Below the pieces are notes generated by a model, which saw only the letters and a program-made list of their open reading frames with translations, was not told the origin of the DNA and made no database searches. From Cunninghamia lanceolata (Eukaryota > Streptophyta > Pinopsida > Cupressales > Cupressaceae), in NCBI GenBank assembly GCA_027924645.1, contig BSBN01001199.1, positions 558,001-622,000 of the forward strand: a stretch of DNA of 64,000 bases. The letters are read 5' to 3'. The position numbers were made by a program, and so were the translations under genes. Each line of letters opens with the position of its first letter. Position 1 is the first letter of the stretch. Shown piece by piece: positions 22,847-33,807 of this stretch.

Positions 22847-24233
22847 TGTTAGTATGCACAAGACAACTGAGAGGGGGACTGAATCAGTTGTACATTAAAC
22901 CCTCAATGTTATTTCAACCTTCAAACTCTTATTATGCATTAGCAGAATGTAGATATATGAGACATCAATGCCAACGTATTCGATCACATAAACACCATAT
23001 TTATGTGGAAAACCCAAGAAGGGAAAAAACACAGTGAGGATTAACTCACATATATATGAATAGTAATACCAAGTACAAGTAGGCTCACTACCTAGAAGAG
23101 AGGCTCACTACCAAAAGGACTCAGTGTCCAGAAGAGAGAAGAATAAAATAGGACTTTTATAGAGAGATTCACTATCTCAAGGCAACAGGGGAAATCCATC
23201 ACTACAACTCTATGCCATTCGCAACCTTCTACTCACTGCTTCTAGTAACTCCAAGAAAACTAAAATATAGACACCTTCTACTCACTACATATGGAATTCA
23301 TAACCATTTAAGCTCGCACTCAATTCACCACCCTTGATTCACATTCATATTAGCTTCTCTATATTTCTCCACTCAAAATTTATCTTGTATTTATACTATC
23401 CACGACCTAAAACAATCTCAATTAGGTCGGCCTTAATGAAATGTGTGCACCTCAAATATGCAACACCGAAATAGGTCAGCACCAAATACTTCCATGGTGG
23501 AAAGAAATGAAGGTGGACCATGCCAAATTTGTATCACCATGCTGCTCATCACATCCATAATCCATGAGGTACCTCTGCAAATAGCACTAACAAGCTAGGT
23601 CGGCCAAACCTAAACTAATAGTGCAAAAGACCACTTACATGCCTCTCCCAGTCCAATAACATCATGCAGACCAAGAATAAATATTCCACAGCATCCACAC
23701 ATCTTTCCAAAATATTCCAATATCATCATAATCTTCTACAACACTGCCACAACCACCTGAAATAGAGAATGTCTTCATTCTACACGTCAGGATACACCAC
23801 CACTGAACACCAACACAAGAACTGAACTTGTGGAGAAACCCAATACTAGAAACTTCAAGGCAAGGTAGCTATAGATAATATATGCATGTTCCCAAAACCA
23901 CAAGACAAGAAACCTTAATGCAGAGAAATGCGAAGCAATCTCATTTCTCCCAGACAACCTTCTTCACTGTCAAACACTCTGTCAAACACATATTGCACCG
24001 CTGCACAATCCAGAACCTAAGATTCTATATATAACACCTCTAAACACCTCTAATCATTACTTCTAAACAGCATAGGCATATCTTCAACCATGAGGAATTG
24101 TGGAGCACAACACTAAACATACATCTGTCATACTCAGATCTTTTTTATTCAAATTTTCTCAAAAGCACTTGGAAACCAGGTGAATCATCTACTAGAGATT
24201 GACATCAATGACAACACCAGCAAGATTCCAACA
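22847..24233 (-). repeat. 3' LTR of the old copia element
   Basis: This 1387-bp LTR is on the plus strand TGTTAGTATG...GATTCCAACA. It aligns with 49183-51760 once the solo LTR there is removed. It holds the inverted repeat ACAACTGA/TCAGTTGT (22863-22870 and 22884-22891). Confidence 0.88.
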
Positions 24234-24248
24234 ATCTCCCCCTTTGTC
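24234..24248 (-). other. Polypurine tract of the old copia element
   Basis: Minus-strand GACAAAGGGGGAGAT lies directly before the 3' LTR. The same tract, AAAGGGGGAGAT, precedes the 3' LTR of the intact copia element. It would prime plus-strand DNA synthesis. Confidence 0.8.
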
Positions 24249-24752
24249 ACTGATGGTAACACCAAAATTTTGAAAAAATATCAACAATAAAAGCAATCAA
24301 TCATAGTACTCCCCTGACTGGAGAAACTCTTGCTCTTCACACTTTTTACCTCTACTTCACATAGTTTCTTGCACTATGGTTTTTCAGCCAATCTAATTCT
24401 CTCCCCCTTTGACATCAATGGAAAAGGGCAACACTTGCAACACCAGCAAGCACTTTCTCTCACTCCACTGCTTTCACTTTTCCACACTCTCCCCCACAGG
24501 GGCATAACATATGCTACATCTAACTGCACTAATCTAGCAAAACCACTGCCTACTCCCCCTAAGAGGTAGCTTTCAACATCAATCCAAGACTAAGAATGTA
24601 TCTTGAAAGCTTCCCAGACATATGCACACACTTATGCATCTAATTAAAAGGAGGGTCAATAACCTCTAACTTCTATCAAAGATATTCAAACCTGTATCCT
24701 TAGGAAGAGCCTTTGTAAAATTATCTGCAACATGATCCTTAGTAGACACATA
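24249..24752 (-). pseudogene. Old copia element: end of RNase H and 3' untranslated region
   Basis: Minus-strand translation near 24650-24750 gives HVADNFTKALPKD, the conserved end of the copia RNase H region, followed by stops and untranslated sequence with AAGGGGGAG repeats. It joins the piece at 31849 across the intact element's insertion (ACATA duplicated). Confidence 0.75.
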
Positions 24753-25532
24753 TGTTGCAAGTATGAGGTTATCCAGTGTTGTCATTGATGTCAACATACT
24801 CATATTGCATTGACAAGAAGGATTTGATGAGCTGTGTGCTGAGGATATTGAGAAAATTAGTCTCAGTCAGGAACAGTGAAGAACAGTGATGAGAAGAAGG
24901 TAAATGTACTGTATAGGATGAGAACCGGAGGATGCGGATTAAAGGGTTAGTAGATATGAGTCTTGAGATGCTACAGTTAAGATTTCAGAGGTCCGCATGA
25001 AGATCTGAAGGAGTTGTGGCTGCCGGTATAGAACCGGGTCCGGCAAGTATCCGAAGGTGACAGAGGATCACAAAAAGGTCCGGTGAGGTCCGGAATTGTA
25101 TTATCCTAATCTGCGGATTGGAAGGAGTGTTTAGGATGTCCTTGTGATGTGTCATCCTGATTTGTGTATGATTTGAAGGTCCGGAAGTACCTCTTGCATT
25201 ATGACAGTGGCGACAGACTGTGTTCTTGAAGTTCCGGATGAGGAAGACAAGAGATCCCAGTAAGCAGAGGAAGTGCGGATGTATCCGGACATTCAGACAG
25301 GCTTGTGAAGGTTCTTGGATCATGTTTAGGTTGTGTTGTTGGTCCGCATTGATGGTAGAGCCCGAAATTGAAGTTATTCTTCCGCATGAAGTTCTTGCTC
25401 TGTGTAGCCGACCGGATGAGTTGTTCATCCTGCGAATGTTCTTGTGATGGCCGACCGGATGTGTTATTCATCTTGCAGATACTCCTATGGTTGTTTGCCG
25501 ACTTAGATGTTTGTTCCTAAGTCGATGTTTTG

Positions 25533-25540
25533 TATAAATA
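25533..25540 (+). promoter_or_regulatory. TATA box of the copia LTR
   Basis: TATAAATA lies about 515 bp before the LTR end. The same box is kept in the 3' LTR (31329-31336), in the decayed relative (33245-33252) and, on the minus strand, in the truncated element (21062-21069) and the old element (49703-49710). This conservation supports a promoter role. Confidence 0.7.
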
Positions 25541-25995
25541 ACGGTTTGTGAGTTCATTTCAGTGTGTGGTGTGAGGATGAGTATGGTATAGCCAAGAAAC
25601 GTGCGAAAGGCAGAGCAGAGATTGTTGGGCTTAATTGGAACTGATCCAGACATGGTAGAGATGTCATTCTCCAGTTCAAGACTGTGATTTTCATCACTTT
25701 GTAGACAGTGTGTCTCCTTGTAGGCAGTGGGCCTCTTTGTGAGCAGTGTGCTCGGGCAGTGAGCCCTTATTGGCATGTGCCATTCATTTTTCTTTATTCT
25801 TCTAACAGAGAATAATTCTTGGGTTAATCACCCCGTGGTTTTTCCCTTAACCGGGTTTTCCACGTCAAAATCTTGGTGTTCAATGTGTTGATGCTTATCT
25901 GCTCTTGTGTTTATGTATTATGCTTTCATGGATGATTATTTGATATGCAGCTAACTAACAACAGTGAGTTAAGTGTTTGAATGAGAAGAAGTCTT

Positions 25996-26033
25996 ATACA
26001 ACTGATTCACCCCCCCCCCCCTCTCAGTTGTAT
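25996..26033 (+). promoter_or_regulatory. U5 hairpin with 12-C loop next to the primer site
   Basis: ATACAACTGA (25996-26005) and TCAGTTGTAT (26024-26033) form a perfect 10-bp stem around an 18-base loop with 12 consecutive C. The stem ends 15 bases before the LTR end and 17 before the primer site. Related stems occur in the other copia LTRs of this window, with paired base changes in two of them. The role is inferred, for example in primer-site folding or reverse transcription. Confidence 0.65.
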
Positions 26034-26050
26034 GCCCTAGATCCAACAAT

Positions 26051-26063
26051 TGGTATCAGAGCC
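26051..26063 (+). other. Primer-binding site (initiator-Met tRNA)
   Basis: TGGTATCAGAGCC, two bases after the LTR, is complementary to the 3' end of plant initiator methionine tRNA, the usual primer of plant copia elements. Confidence 0.92.
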
Positions 26064-26105
26064 AAGTTCCTCTGATAGGAGCTTAACCACTTGAGGAGAT
26101 CCAGG

Positions 26106-29100
26106 ATGTCGTCGTACAAGAAGGATAGTCCGAAGTTCGATGGAACCAACTTCACTCTCTGGAAAGGTCGCATGAAGTGTCACTTGGAATGCATGGGAAA
26201 AGCATATCTGGGTATGATTTCAAAACCATATGTACCTCCACAAGGTGGTCCGACAACTCTGAATGAAATCACAGAAGCTGAAAACAATCTGCGGACCAAG
26301 GAAGCTCTTCTAAGCGCATTGAATGACTCAGATCTCTCGAATGTCATTGACCTACCCACTGCATATGAGATCCTAACTAAACTGGAACTTCTGTATGAAG
26401 GAGATGAGTTTGTCAAAAGTGCAAGGTTGCAAAGTCTGAAAGGGAAATTTGAAAGATTGAAAATGAGAGATGATGAAAACATCACTACCTTTATGCCAAG
26501 AGTAAATGAGCTGGTATGTGGAATCAGAAATGCTGGTGGAACTTTAGATGAAAATGAGATTGTCTGCAAAATCCTAAGATCCCTTCCTGCTGCCTACAAA
26601 ATCAAAGTTGCTGCCATTGATGAATTCAGAGCCCACACAACTGTCACAAGAGAACAACTGGCTGGCAAACTAGCTGCATTTGAAATGACTGAGTTTGGAG
26701 ATGATCCTCCCAAGACTGAATCTGATTTCAAAGCCAGTGCCTATGTGAAAGGCAAACAGAGATTTGATCCGGGTGAAAACTCATCAAGGAAAATGTCATG
26801 GTATGATCAAGCAAGAAGAGACATGGAAGAAGAAGAAGCAGAAACAGCTCAACTTGAAGCCCTCATTGCAAAGAGACTGCCAAGAAAATCCGGTAAGTAT
26901 GAAGGAAAACTACCCTTTAAGTGTTTCAACTGCAATAAGATTGGTCATTTTGCCTCAAGATGTCCGGAGAGATCTGCAAGATCTAATACTCACAGACAAA
27001 GGTTTCAAAAGAATTGCTATTATGTTCATGAAGAAGATGACAATGAAGGAGTAACAGATGATGAATCAGAACCAGGAAGCAAATCCGGAAATGAGTGGGT
27101 GTTTATAGCCATCAAGGAAGAAGATTCCATGCTCTCTGAATCTGTCAATCACAAAGTTGTTGAAAAAGCCTTGGCTGCTCAAGTGGAAGAAAAGGATGAT
27201 TGGGTTATTGACAGTGGATGTTCTCACCATATGACTGGTGACAAGAATAAGTTCTTAGACTTGGAAAGATATGAAGGAGGAATGGTAAAGTTTGGTGACA
27301 ATTCTGCTGGCAGAATCAGAGGTAGGGGAACTATTTCCTTTGATGGTAAGAGCAAAACAGGAAATGTACTGTATGTTGAAGGATTGAAGCACAATCTTCT
27401 CAGTGTTGGTCAGTTAGTGGACAAAGGCTATGATCTCCGGTTCAAGAATGGAAAATGCAGAATCTTTACAAGCTCCGGAACTGAAATTGCATCCGGTACT
27501 CAGACAAGAGGTAACATCTTTCATCTGGTTGGTTCAAATAAAAGTTGTTTGTTTGTTCAAATTGATCAGAGTTGGTTATGGCATAGAAGAATGTGTCATG
27601 TAAATTTTGATAACATCATCAAAATAAGCAATACTCAGGCTGTGAGAGATCTTCCAAAGTTGATAAAACCTACAAATAGTGTGTGTAAAGAATGTCAGTT
27701 AGGCAAACAAAGCAGAGTCTCTTTTAAAAGCAAAGATCAGTCTTCTACCGGATTATTGGAATTAGTACATACTGATCTATGTGGTCCGACAAGAATCAAG
27801 AGTCTGCAAGGTGATAGATATTTCATGTTGTTAATTGATGATCATTCCCGGATGATGTGGGTTACCTTTCTAAAAGAAAAATCAGAAGCTTTTGAGAAGT
27901 TCAAAATCTTCAAAGCTATGGTGGAGAATCAAACCGGATTGAAACTAAAGTGTCTAAGGTCTGATAGAGGTGGTGAATTTACATCTGGTGAATTCGTTGA
28001 CTTTTGTGAGAAACAGGGTATAAGGAGACAGTTGTCTGCTCCTAAGACTCCACAGCAGAATGGAGTAGTTGAGAGAAAGAACCGGACCATCCAGGAAGCT
28101 GCTAGGACAATGATGTTGGAAGCAAATGTTCCTCAAATGTTTTGGAAAGAAGCTATCAGCACTGCAGTCTACACTCTCAATCGAGTTCAAATCAGAAACA
28201 ACACCGGTAAGACCCCCTATGAACTCTGGTTTGGCATCACTCCTACTGTGAAATATTTCAGAGTATTTGGTAGCAAGTGTTATATTAAAAGAGATGAAGA
28301 TCTAGGAAAGTTTGATGCTAGAAGTGATGAAGGAATTTTCTTGGGCTACTCCACTCAAAGCAAAGCATACCGGTGTTACAATAAGAGATTGAGGAAGATG
28401 ATAGAAAGCACCAATGTGAAGGTTGATGAAGGAATTGAGAAGCCTTCAAGATTTTATGAGTTTGATGAAGATGACCAAGACAGTGTTCAAGGACCTCAAT
28501 CCTCTCCAGTGAGACAGAGTCAGCCTGATCCGGTAAATCAGGAAGAAGAGTTAGATTTGAATGAGGCTGATCAAGAAACAACAGTGCTGGATACTCCCAA
28601 AATTCCAAGGTATGTAAGACTGAATCACTCTGAAGATCAGATCATAGGTGACAGAAACAAAGGTGTACAAACTAGAAGGAATATTGCTCAAGATCAGAAT
28701 GAATGTTGTCTGATTTCAAAGATTGAACCTAAAACAATAAATGAAGCCTGCAATGATGAAAACTGGACCAAAGCAATGGAAGATGAACTGATGCAAATTG
28801 AGAAAAATCATACTTGGGATCTTGTTCCCAGACCTAGAGACAGGAATGTAATTGGAACCAAGTGGGTCTTCCGGAACAAACTAAATGAAGCTGGTGAAGT
28901 AATCAGAAACAAAGCTAGATTGGTCTGCAAAGGCTACTCTCAAATAGAAGGAATTGACTTTGAAGAGACTTTTGCTCCGGTAGCAAGAATTGAAGCAGTC
29001 AGATTACTTCTTGCATTTGCTGCCTTCAAAGACTTCAAGGTATATCAGATGGATGTCAAGTCTGCCTTCCTAAATGGTGATCTGGAAGAAGAAGTCTACA

Positions 29101-30260
29101 TTGAACAACCAGATGGATTTCAATTGTCTGATAATAATGATATGGTCTGCAAGTTGAAGAAAGCTTTGTATGGATTGAAGCAAGCCCCAAGAGCATGGTA
29201 TGAAAGGTTGGATAAGCATCTTGTGCAGATTGGATTCAACAAAGGTACTGCTGATAGCAACTTATATTTCAAAATTGATCATGAAAACATTCTGATTGTT
29301 GAAGTGTTTGTGGATGATATCATTTTTGGAGGAAGAGATAGTATGTGCAAAACTTTTGCAAATCAGATGAAAAGTGAGTTTGAAATGTCTATGCTTGGTG
29401 AAATGAATTTCTTCTTGGGTCTGCATATTACTCAAACAAAAGAAGGGATCTTCATTTCTCAGACCAAATATGTGAAAGAATTGTTAAAGAAATTTGGTAT
29501 GGAAGGCTCAAAGCCTATGAACACTCCTATGGCAACCGGATGTAAGTTAAGCAAAGATGATGATTCTCCAAAGGCAGATCAGACAAAGTATAGATCAATG
29601 ATTGGTGGATTGTTGTATCTCACTCAAACTAGACCAGATATAATGCAGGCTGTTGGTCTTGTGGCAAGATTCCAGGCTGATCCTAGAGAATCTCATGTTA
29701 TGGCAATCAAAAGAATTTTTAGATACTTGAAAGGAACAGTTGAGTATGGTCTATGGTATCCTAGAGATCCGGATTTCTCTCTTCATGCTTACACAGATGC
29801 AGATTGGGCAGGAGATGTGGATGACCGGAAGAGCACTAGTGGTGGAGCATTCTTTTTGGGGAAGAGATTGGTTTCTTGGCTAAGCAAGAAACAAGATGCA
29901 ATATCTCTGTCTACAACTGAAGCAGAATACATTGCAGCAGCAGGTAGTTGCACTCAAATCCTATGGATGAAGCAGATGCTAAGAGACATCAAAGTTGAAT
30001 ATGAGGAGCCTATCACAATTTTCTGTGATAATTCAAGTGCAATTAATATTTCCAAGAATCCGGTATTGCATTCTAAGACTAAGCACATATCTATCAAATT
30101 TCACTTTTTGAGAGAACAAGTAAACAAGGAAGAAGTCAGATTGGAGTATGTTCCCTCCAAGGATCAGATTGCAGATATCTTTACAAAACCCCTTCCCAAG
30201 GACTCTTTTGAATATCTCCGGGAGAAGTTAGGGGTCATGGCCCCTCCGGTGATGAACTAA
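26106..30260 (+). CDS. gag-pol: copia Gag-Pol polyprotein (gag, protease, integrase, RT, RNase H)
   Basis: This 1384-residue frame has no stop. I start it at ATG 26106 ([13 protein letters not shown]), since an in-frame TTG 15 bases upstream is unlikely to be used. Gag occupies about residues 1-330 and has a zinc knuckle with C273, C276, H281 and C286. The aspartic protease motif WVIDSG has Asp369. Integrase has the HHCC region near residues 492-540, a first Asp near 555 (HTDLCGP), a second near 619 (LRSDRGGEF) and the Glu near 656 (VERKNRT). RT includes [19 protein letters not shown] and the active site FVDD at 1068-1071. RNase H has [19 protein letters not shown] near 1230 and ends FTKPLPKD. 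The order PR-IN-RT-RH defines Ty1/copia. FVDD instead of the commoner YVDD is shared with the relative at 33808. All domains look intact, so the product is likely functional if expressed. Confidence 0.97.
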   Translation: MSSYKKDSPKFDGTNFTLWKGRMKCHLECMGKAYLGMISKPYVPPQGGPTTLNEITEAENNLRTKEALLSALNDSDLSNVIDLPTAYEILTKLELLYEGDEFVKSARLQSLKGKFERLKMRDDENITTFMPRVNELVCGIRNAGGTLDENEIVCKILRSLPAAYKIKVAAIDEFRAHTTVTREQLAGKLAAFEMTEFGDDPPKTESDFKASAYVKGKQRFDPGENSSRKMSWYDQARRDMEEEEAETAQLEALIAKRLPRKSGKYEGKLPFKCFNCNKIGHFASRCPERSARSNTHRQRFQKNCYYVHEEDDNEGVTDDESEPGSKSGNEWVFIAIKEEDSMLSESVNHKVVEKALAAQVEEKDDWVIDSGCSHHMTGDKNKFLDLERYEGGMVKFGDNSAGRIRGRGTISFDGKSKTGNVLYVEGLKHNLLSVGQLVDKGYDLRFKNGKCRIFTSSGTEIASGTQTRGNIFHLVGSNKSCLFVQIDQSWLWHRRMCHVNFDNIIKISNTQAVRDLPKLIKPTNSVCKECQLGKQSRVSFKSKDQSSTGLLELVHTDLCGPTRIKSLQGDRYFMLLIDDHSRMMWVTFLKEKSEAFEKFKIFKAMVENQTGLKLKCLRSDRGGEFTSGEFVDFCEKQGIRRQLSAPKTPQQNGVVERKNRTIQEAARTMMLEANVPQMFWKEAISTAVYTLNRVQIRNNTGKTPYELWFGITPTVKYFRVFGSKCYIKRDEDLGKFDARSDEGIFLGYSTQSKAYRCYNKRLRKMIESTNVKVDEGIEKPSRFYEFDEDDQDSVQGPQSSPVRQSQPDPVNQEEELDLNEADQETTVLDTPKIPRYVRLNHSEDQIIGDRNKGVQTRRNIAQDQNECCLISKIEPKTINEACNDENWTKAMEDELMQIEKNHTWDLVPRPRDRNVIGTKWVFRNKLNEAGEVIRNKARLVCKGYSQIEGIDFEETFAPVARIEAVRLLLAFAAFKDFKVYQMDVKSAFLNGDLEEEVYIEQPDGFQLSDNNDMVCKLKKALYGLKQAPRAWYERLDKHLVQIGFNKGTADSNLYFKIDHENILIVEVFVDDIIFGGRDSMCKTFANQMKSEFEMSMLGEMNFFLGLHITQTKEGIFISQTKYVKELLKKFGMEGSKPMNTPMATGCKLSKDDDSPKADQTKYRSMIGGLLYLTQTRPDIMQAVGLVARFQADPRESHVMAIKRIFRYLKGTVEYGLWYPRDPDFSLHAYTDADWAGDVDDRKSTSGGAFFLGKRLVSWLSKKQDAISLSTTEAEYIAAAGSCTQILWMKQMLRDIKVEYEEPITIFCDNSSAINISKNPVLHSKTKHISIKFHFLREQVNKEEVRLEYVPSKDQIADIFTKPLPKDSFEYLREKLGVMAPPVMN

Positions 30261-30536
30261 GATGCACTGATGTGCATCAGTCCGGTGGCTATCACAGTCA
30301 TATCTTGTGATCCGGACTAATGGGGAGCTGCAACTAAGGGGGAGCAGCTGGTATGATTCTGATGTATGAGAACTGCAAGTATGAGCCCTTTGCCATTGAT
30401 GTCAAAGGGGGAGAGAAAACATGTGAAAAACAAGTGGTTGATGATCAAAGGGGGAGCAGTAAAGGAAGAGAAGACATATGAAAAGTTGAAGTTCTTGTCT
30501 TAATGGTTTTTCACATCATATGTTGCCATCAATGAC
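30261..30536 (+). other. 3' untranslated region of the intact copia element
   Basis: Non-coding sequence with several AAGGGGGAG-type purine tracts (for example around 30338, 30406 and 30449) ahead of the tract used at the LTR. Extra purine tracts could prime plus strands internally; this is inference. Confidence 0.5.
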
Positions 30537-30548
30537 AAAGGGGGAGAT
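30537..30548 (+). other. Polypurine tract of the intact copia element
   Basis: AAAGGGGGAGAT lies directly before the 3' LTR. Confidence 0.9.
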
Positions 30549-31843
30549 TGTTGCAAGTATGAGGTTATCCAGTGTTGTCATTGATGTCAACATACTCATA
30601 TTGCATTGACAAGAAGGATTTGATGAGCTGTGTGCTGAGGATATTGAGAAAATTAGTCTCAGTCAGGAACAGTGAAGAACAGTGATGAGAAGAAGGTAAA
30701 TGTACTGTATAGGATGAGAACCGGAGGGTGCGGATTAAAGGGTTAGTAGATATGAGTCTTGAGATGCTACAGTTAAGATTTCAGAGGTCCGCATGAAGAT
30801 CTGAAGGAGTTGTGGCTGCCGGTATAGAACCGGGTCCGGCAAGTATCCGAAGGTGACAGAGGATCACAAAAAGGTCCGGTGAGGTCCGGAATTGTATTAT
30901 CCTAATCTGCGGATTGGAAGGAGTGTTTAGGATGTCCTTGTGATGTGTCATCTTGATTTGTGTATGATTTGAAGGTCCGGAAGTACCTCTTGCATTATGA
31001 CAGTGGCGACAGACTGTGTTCTTGAAGTTCCGGATGAGGAAGACAAGAGATCCCAGTAAGCAGAGGAAGTGCGGATGTATCCGGACATTCAGACAGGCTT
31101 GTGAAGGTTCTTGGATCATGTTTAGGTTGTGTTGTTGGTCCGCATTGATGGTAGAGCCCGGAATTGAAGTTATTCTTCCGAATGAAGTTCTTGCTCTGTG
31201 TAGCCGACCGGATGAGTTGTTCATCCTGCGAATGTTCTTGTGATGGCCGACCGGATGTGTTATTCATCTTGCGGATACTCCTATGGTTGTTTGCCGACTT
31301 AGATGTTTGTTCCTAAGTCGATGTTTTGTATAAATAACGGTTTGTGAGTTCATTTCAGTGTGTGGTGTGAGGATGAGTATGGTATAGCCAAGAAACGTGC
31401 GAAAGGCAGAGCAGAGATTGTTGGGCTTAATTGGAATTGATCCGGACATGGTAGAGATGTCATTCTCCAGTTCAAGACTATGATTTTCATCACTTTGTAG
31501 ACAGTGTGTCTCCTTGTAGGCAGTGGGCCTCTTTGTGAGCAGTGTGCTCGGGCAGTGAGCCCTTATTGGCATGTGCCATTCATTTTTATTTATTCTTCTA
31601 ACAGAGAATAATTCTTGGGTTAATCACCCCGTGGTTTTTCCCTTAACCGGGTTTTCCACGTCAAAATCTTGGTGTTCAATGTGTTGATGCTTATCTGCTC
31701 TTGTGTTTATGTATTATGCTTTCATGGATGATTATTTGATATGCAGCTAACTAACAACAGTGAGTTAAGTGTTTGAATGAGAAGAAGTCTTATACAACTG
31801 ATTCACCCCCCCCCCCTCTCAGTTGTATGCCCTAGATCCAACA
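30549..31843 (+). repeat. 3' LTR of the intact copia element
   Basis: This 1295-bp LTR is nearly identical to 24753-26048. The C run in the hairpin loop is 11 here and 12 in the 5' LTR. The hairpin stem ATACAACTGA/TCAGTTGTAT is at 31792-31801 and 31819-31828. Confidence 0.95.
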
Positions 31844-31848
31844 ACATA

Positions 31849-32504
31849 TTCCAATTTCACCTCATTCTCTACAACCTTCTCTCTTAAGAAGTGATACCGG
31901 ATTGAAATATACTTTGTTCTTGAATGCATTACCAAATTCTTTGAAATGTTGATAGCACTTATATTATCACATAAGATAGGAATAGGTTCATCATATGAGA
32001 CTTTGATATCCTTCAGTGTCTACTTCATCCACAACACCTATGTGCAACAAGATGCTACTGCAATGTACTCTATCTCTATAGTAGATAATGTCACTTAATC
32101 ATATTTCTTACTCAACCATGAGACAGTCTACTTCCAAGAAAGAAAGCACCACCACTTGTACTTCTTCTATCATCTATACATCCTGCCCAATTTGCATCTA
32201 TATATGCACTCAAAGAGAAATCAATATCCTTGGGATACCGTAAGCCAAAATCTAGAATGCCTTTAAAGTATCTAAATATCCTTTTTACTACTGTAACATG
32301 TGATTCTCTGGGATCTACTTGAAATCTAGCCACAAGGCAAACTGCATGCATGATATCCAATGTAGGAGTAGTTAGGTATAACATTCCACCAATCGTTGAT
32401 CTATACTTTCTCTTATCATCCTTAGGATATTCATCATTTTTCTTAACTTACAACCAATAGTCATGGGAGTACATACTGGTTTGGAGTCTTCCATTCTAAA
32501 CTTT
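31849..32504 (-). pseudogene. Old copia element: RT end and RNase H remnant
   Basis: Minus-strand translation gives MLYLTTPTLDIMHAVCLVARF and then [22 protein letters not shown], the RT C-terminus and RNase H of copia pol. Stops and substitutions are present (the expected D-A-D-W is D-A-N-W). It joins 39540 on the far side of the next nested element. Confidence 0.85.
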
Positions 32505-33750
32505 TGTTACAAGTATGGGCCTAACCGGTGTTGTCATTGATGTCAACATACTCATGTTGCATTAATGATAAGTTTTGGATGGTCCGTGAGCTAAGGATAT
32601 TGAGAAAATTAGTCTCAATCAGGAACAGTGAAGAATAGTGATGACTGTAAGACAAAAATCCAAGATAGGATGATGATCAGAGGATGTGGATTAAAGGGTT
32701 TGTAGATATGTGTCTGTAGGTGATCTAGTAGAGATTTCAGAGTTTCACATGAAGATATGAAGAAGTTGTGGCTGCTCAAGTAAAACCGATTCCAGTCGGT
32801 GTTCAGAGGTGACAGTGTGTAACAAGAAAGGTCCGGTGAGATCCAGAAATAAAGTTTCCTATTCTATGGATTTAAGGGAGTGTTGAGGAAGTCTTTGTGG
32901 TGTATCAACTCTATTGGGGCGTGGTTTGAAGGTCTGCAAGCATCTATTATTTTTTGACAGTTATGACAGACTGTGTTCTTAAGGTTCCAGATGAAGGAGA
33001 GAAGGATTTCAGTAAGCAGAAGAAGTGTGGATGTTCTTGGTGATTTAGGCAAGCTTGTGGAGGTCTTTGGATTGTGTCCAGTTCGTGTTGGTGGTCCGCA
33101 TTAAAGTTGGAGCTCGCAATTGAAGAGTAACTTCTATATGATGGTGTTCTTCTTGAGATAGGCTAACCAGATGAGTTATGCATCTGTCGGATGATCTTAT
33201 GAATGTTTGCCGACTTAGATGATCATTCCTAAGTTAATGCCTTGTATAAATAAGGGATTGCGAAGTCAGTTTGAACTCGCCTTTTTTGTGTGGAGATGAG
33301 AGTGTGGTAGCGAAGAGGAGAGAGAAAGGCAGAGCATAAGTATTGAGCTTAATGGAACTGATTCAAGCATGGTGAAGATGCTATTCTCCAGTTCATGTAT
33401 GTGATACTTATTTCTTTGTAGATAGTGTGTCTCTTGTAGGTAGTGAGCCTCTTGTGAGCAGTGTGCTCGGGCAGTGAGCCCTAATTGGCATGTGCCATTT
33501 TGTTCATTCTATTCTTCTAACAGAGAATACATTCTTGGGTTAATCACCCTGTGGTTTTTCCCTTAACTAGGTTTTCCACATAAAAATCTTGGTGTCTTAT
33601 GTGTTGATGAGTTTCTGCTTTTGATTTGAATGCATTATGTTTCATGTTTAATATACTGCTAATCACTAAGAGGATTTAAGTGTGTAAATTGGAGAAAGCT
33701 TTGCACAACTGATTCAACCCCCCTCTCAGTTGTATGCCCTAAGTCTAACA
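32505..33750 (+). repeat. 5' LTR of the decayed copia element
   Basis: This 1246-bp LTR begins TGTTACAAG and ends AAGTCTAACA. TATAAATA is at 33245-33252. The U5 stem ACAACTGA/TCAGTTGT is at 33705-33712 and 33726-33733. Confidence 0.92.
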
Positions 33751-33752
33751 AT

Positions 33753-33765
33753 TGGTATCAGAGCT
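33753..33765 (+). other. Primer-binding site of the decayed copia element
   Basis: TGGTATCAGAGCT, two bases after the LTR, differs from the intact element only in the last base. Confidence 0.85.
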
Positions 33766-33807
33766 AAGTTCCTCTAAAAGGAGCTTAACCGCTTGAGGAG
33801 ATCCAGG

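Larger units (their letters stand above)
24753..26048 (+). repeat. 5' LTR of the intact copia element
   Basis: This 1296-bp LTR begins TGTTGCAAGTATGAGG and ends GATCCAACA. It contains a TATA box (25533-25540), a block shared with related elements (around 25820-25870, containing GTGGTTTTTCCCTTAACC) and a hairpin with a C-rich loop just before its end. Confidence 0.95.
24753..31843 (+). mobile_element. Intact autonomous Ty1/copia retrotransposon, 7.1 kb
   Basis: 5' LTR 24753-26048, primer site 26051-26063, one uninterrupted polyprotein frame 26106-30260, polypurine tract 30537-30548, 3' LTR 30549-31843. The target duplication ACATA is perfect (24748-24752 and 31844-31848). The LTRs differ at only about ten positions, including one in a C run, so they are roughly 99% alike. 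It inserted into the RNase H end of the old copia element on the opposite strand. All features for autonomous mobility are present, and it is the youngest element in the window. The lineage within copia was not resolved. Confidence 0.96.

Noticed and set aside
25199..25471. Open frames of 75-147 codons inside the copia LTRs (also at 24985-25428, 25468-25776 and the copies at 30781-31572)
   Set aside because: They are non-coding LTR sequence, repeated in both LTRs on several frames with no known motif.
26010..26021. Run of 12 C as a possible sequencing artefact
   Set aside because: C runs of similar place and variable length occur in all related LTRs, including G runs on the opposite strand, so the tract is real, although its exact length is uncertain.
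26180..26569. Minus-strand frame of 129 codons opposite gag
   Set aside because: Mirror of the conserved gag frame on the plus strand; its composition follows from the sense codons.
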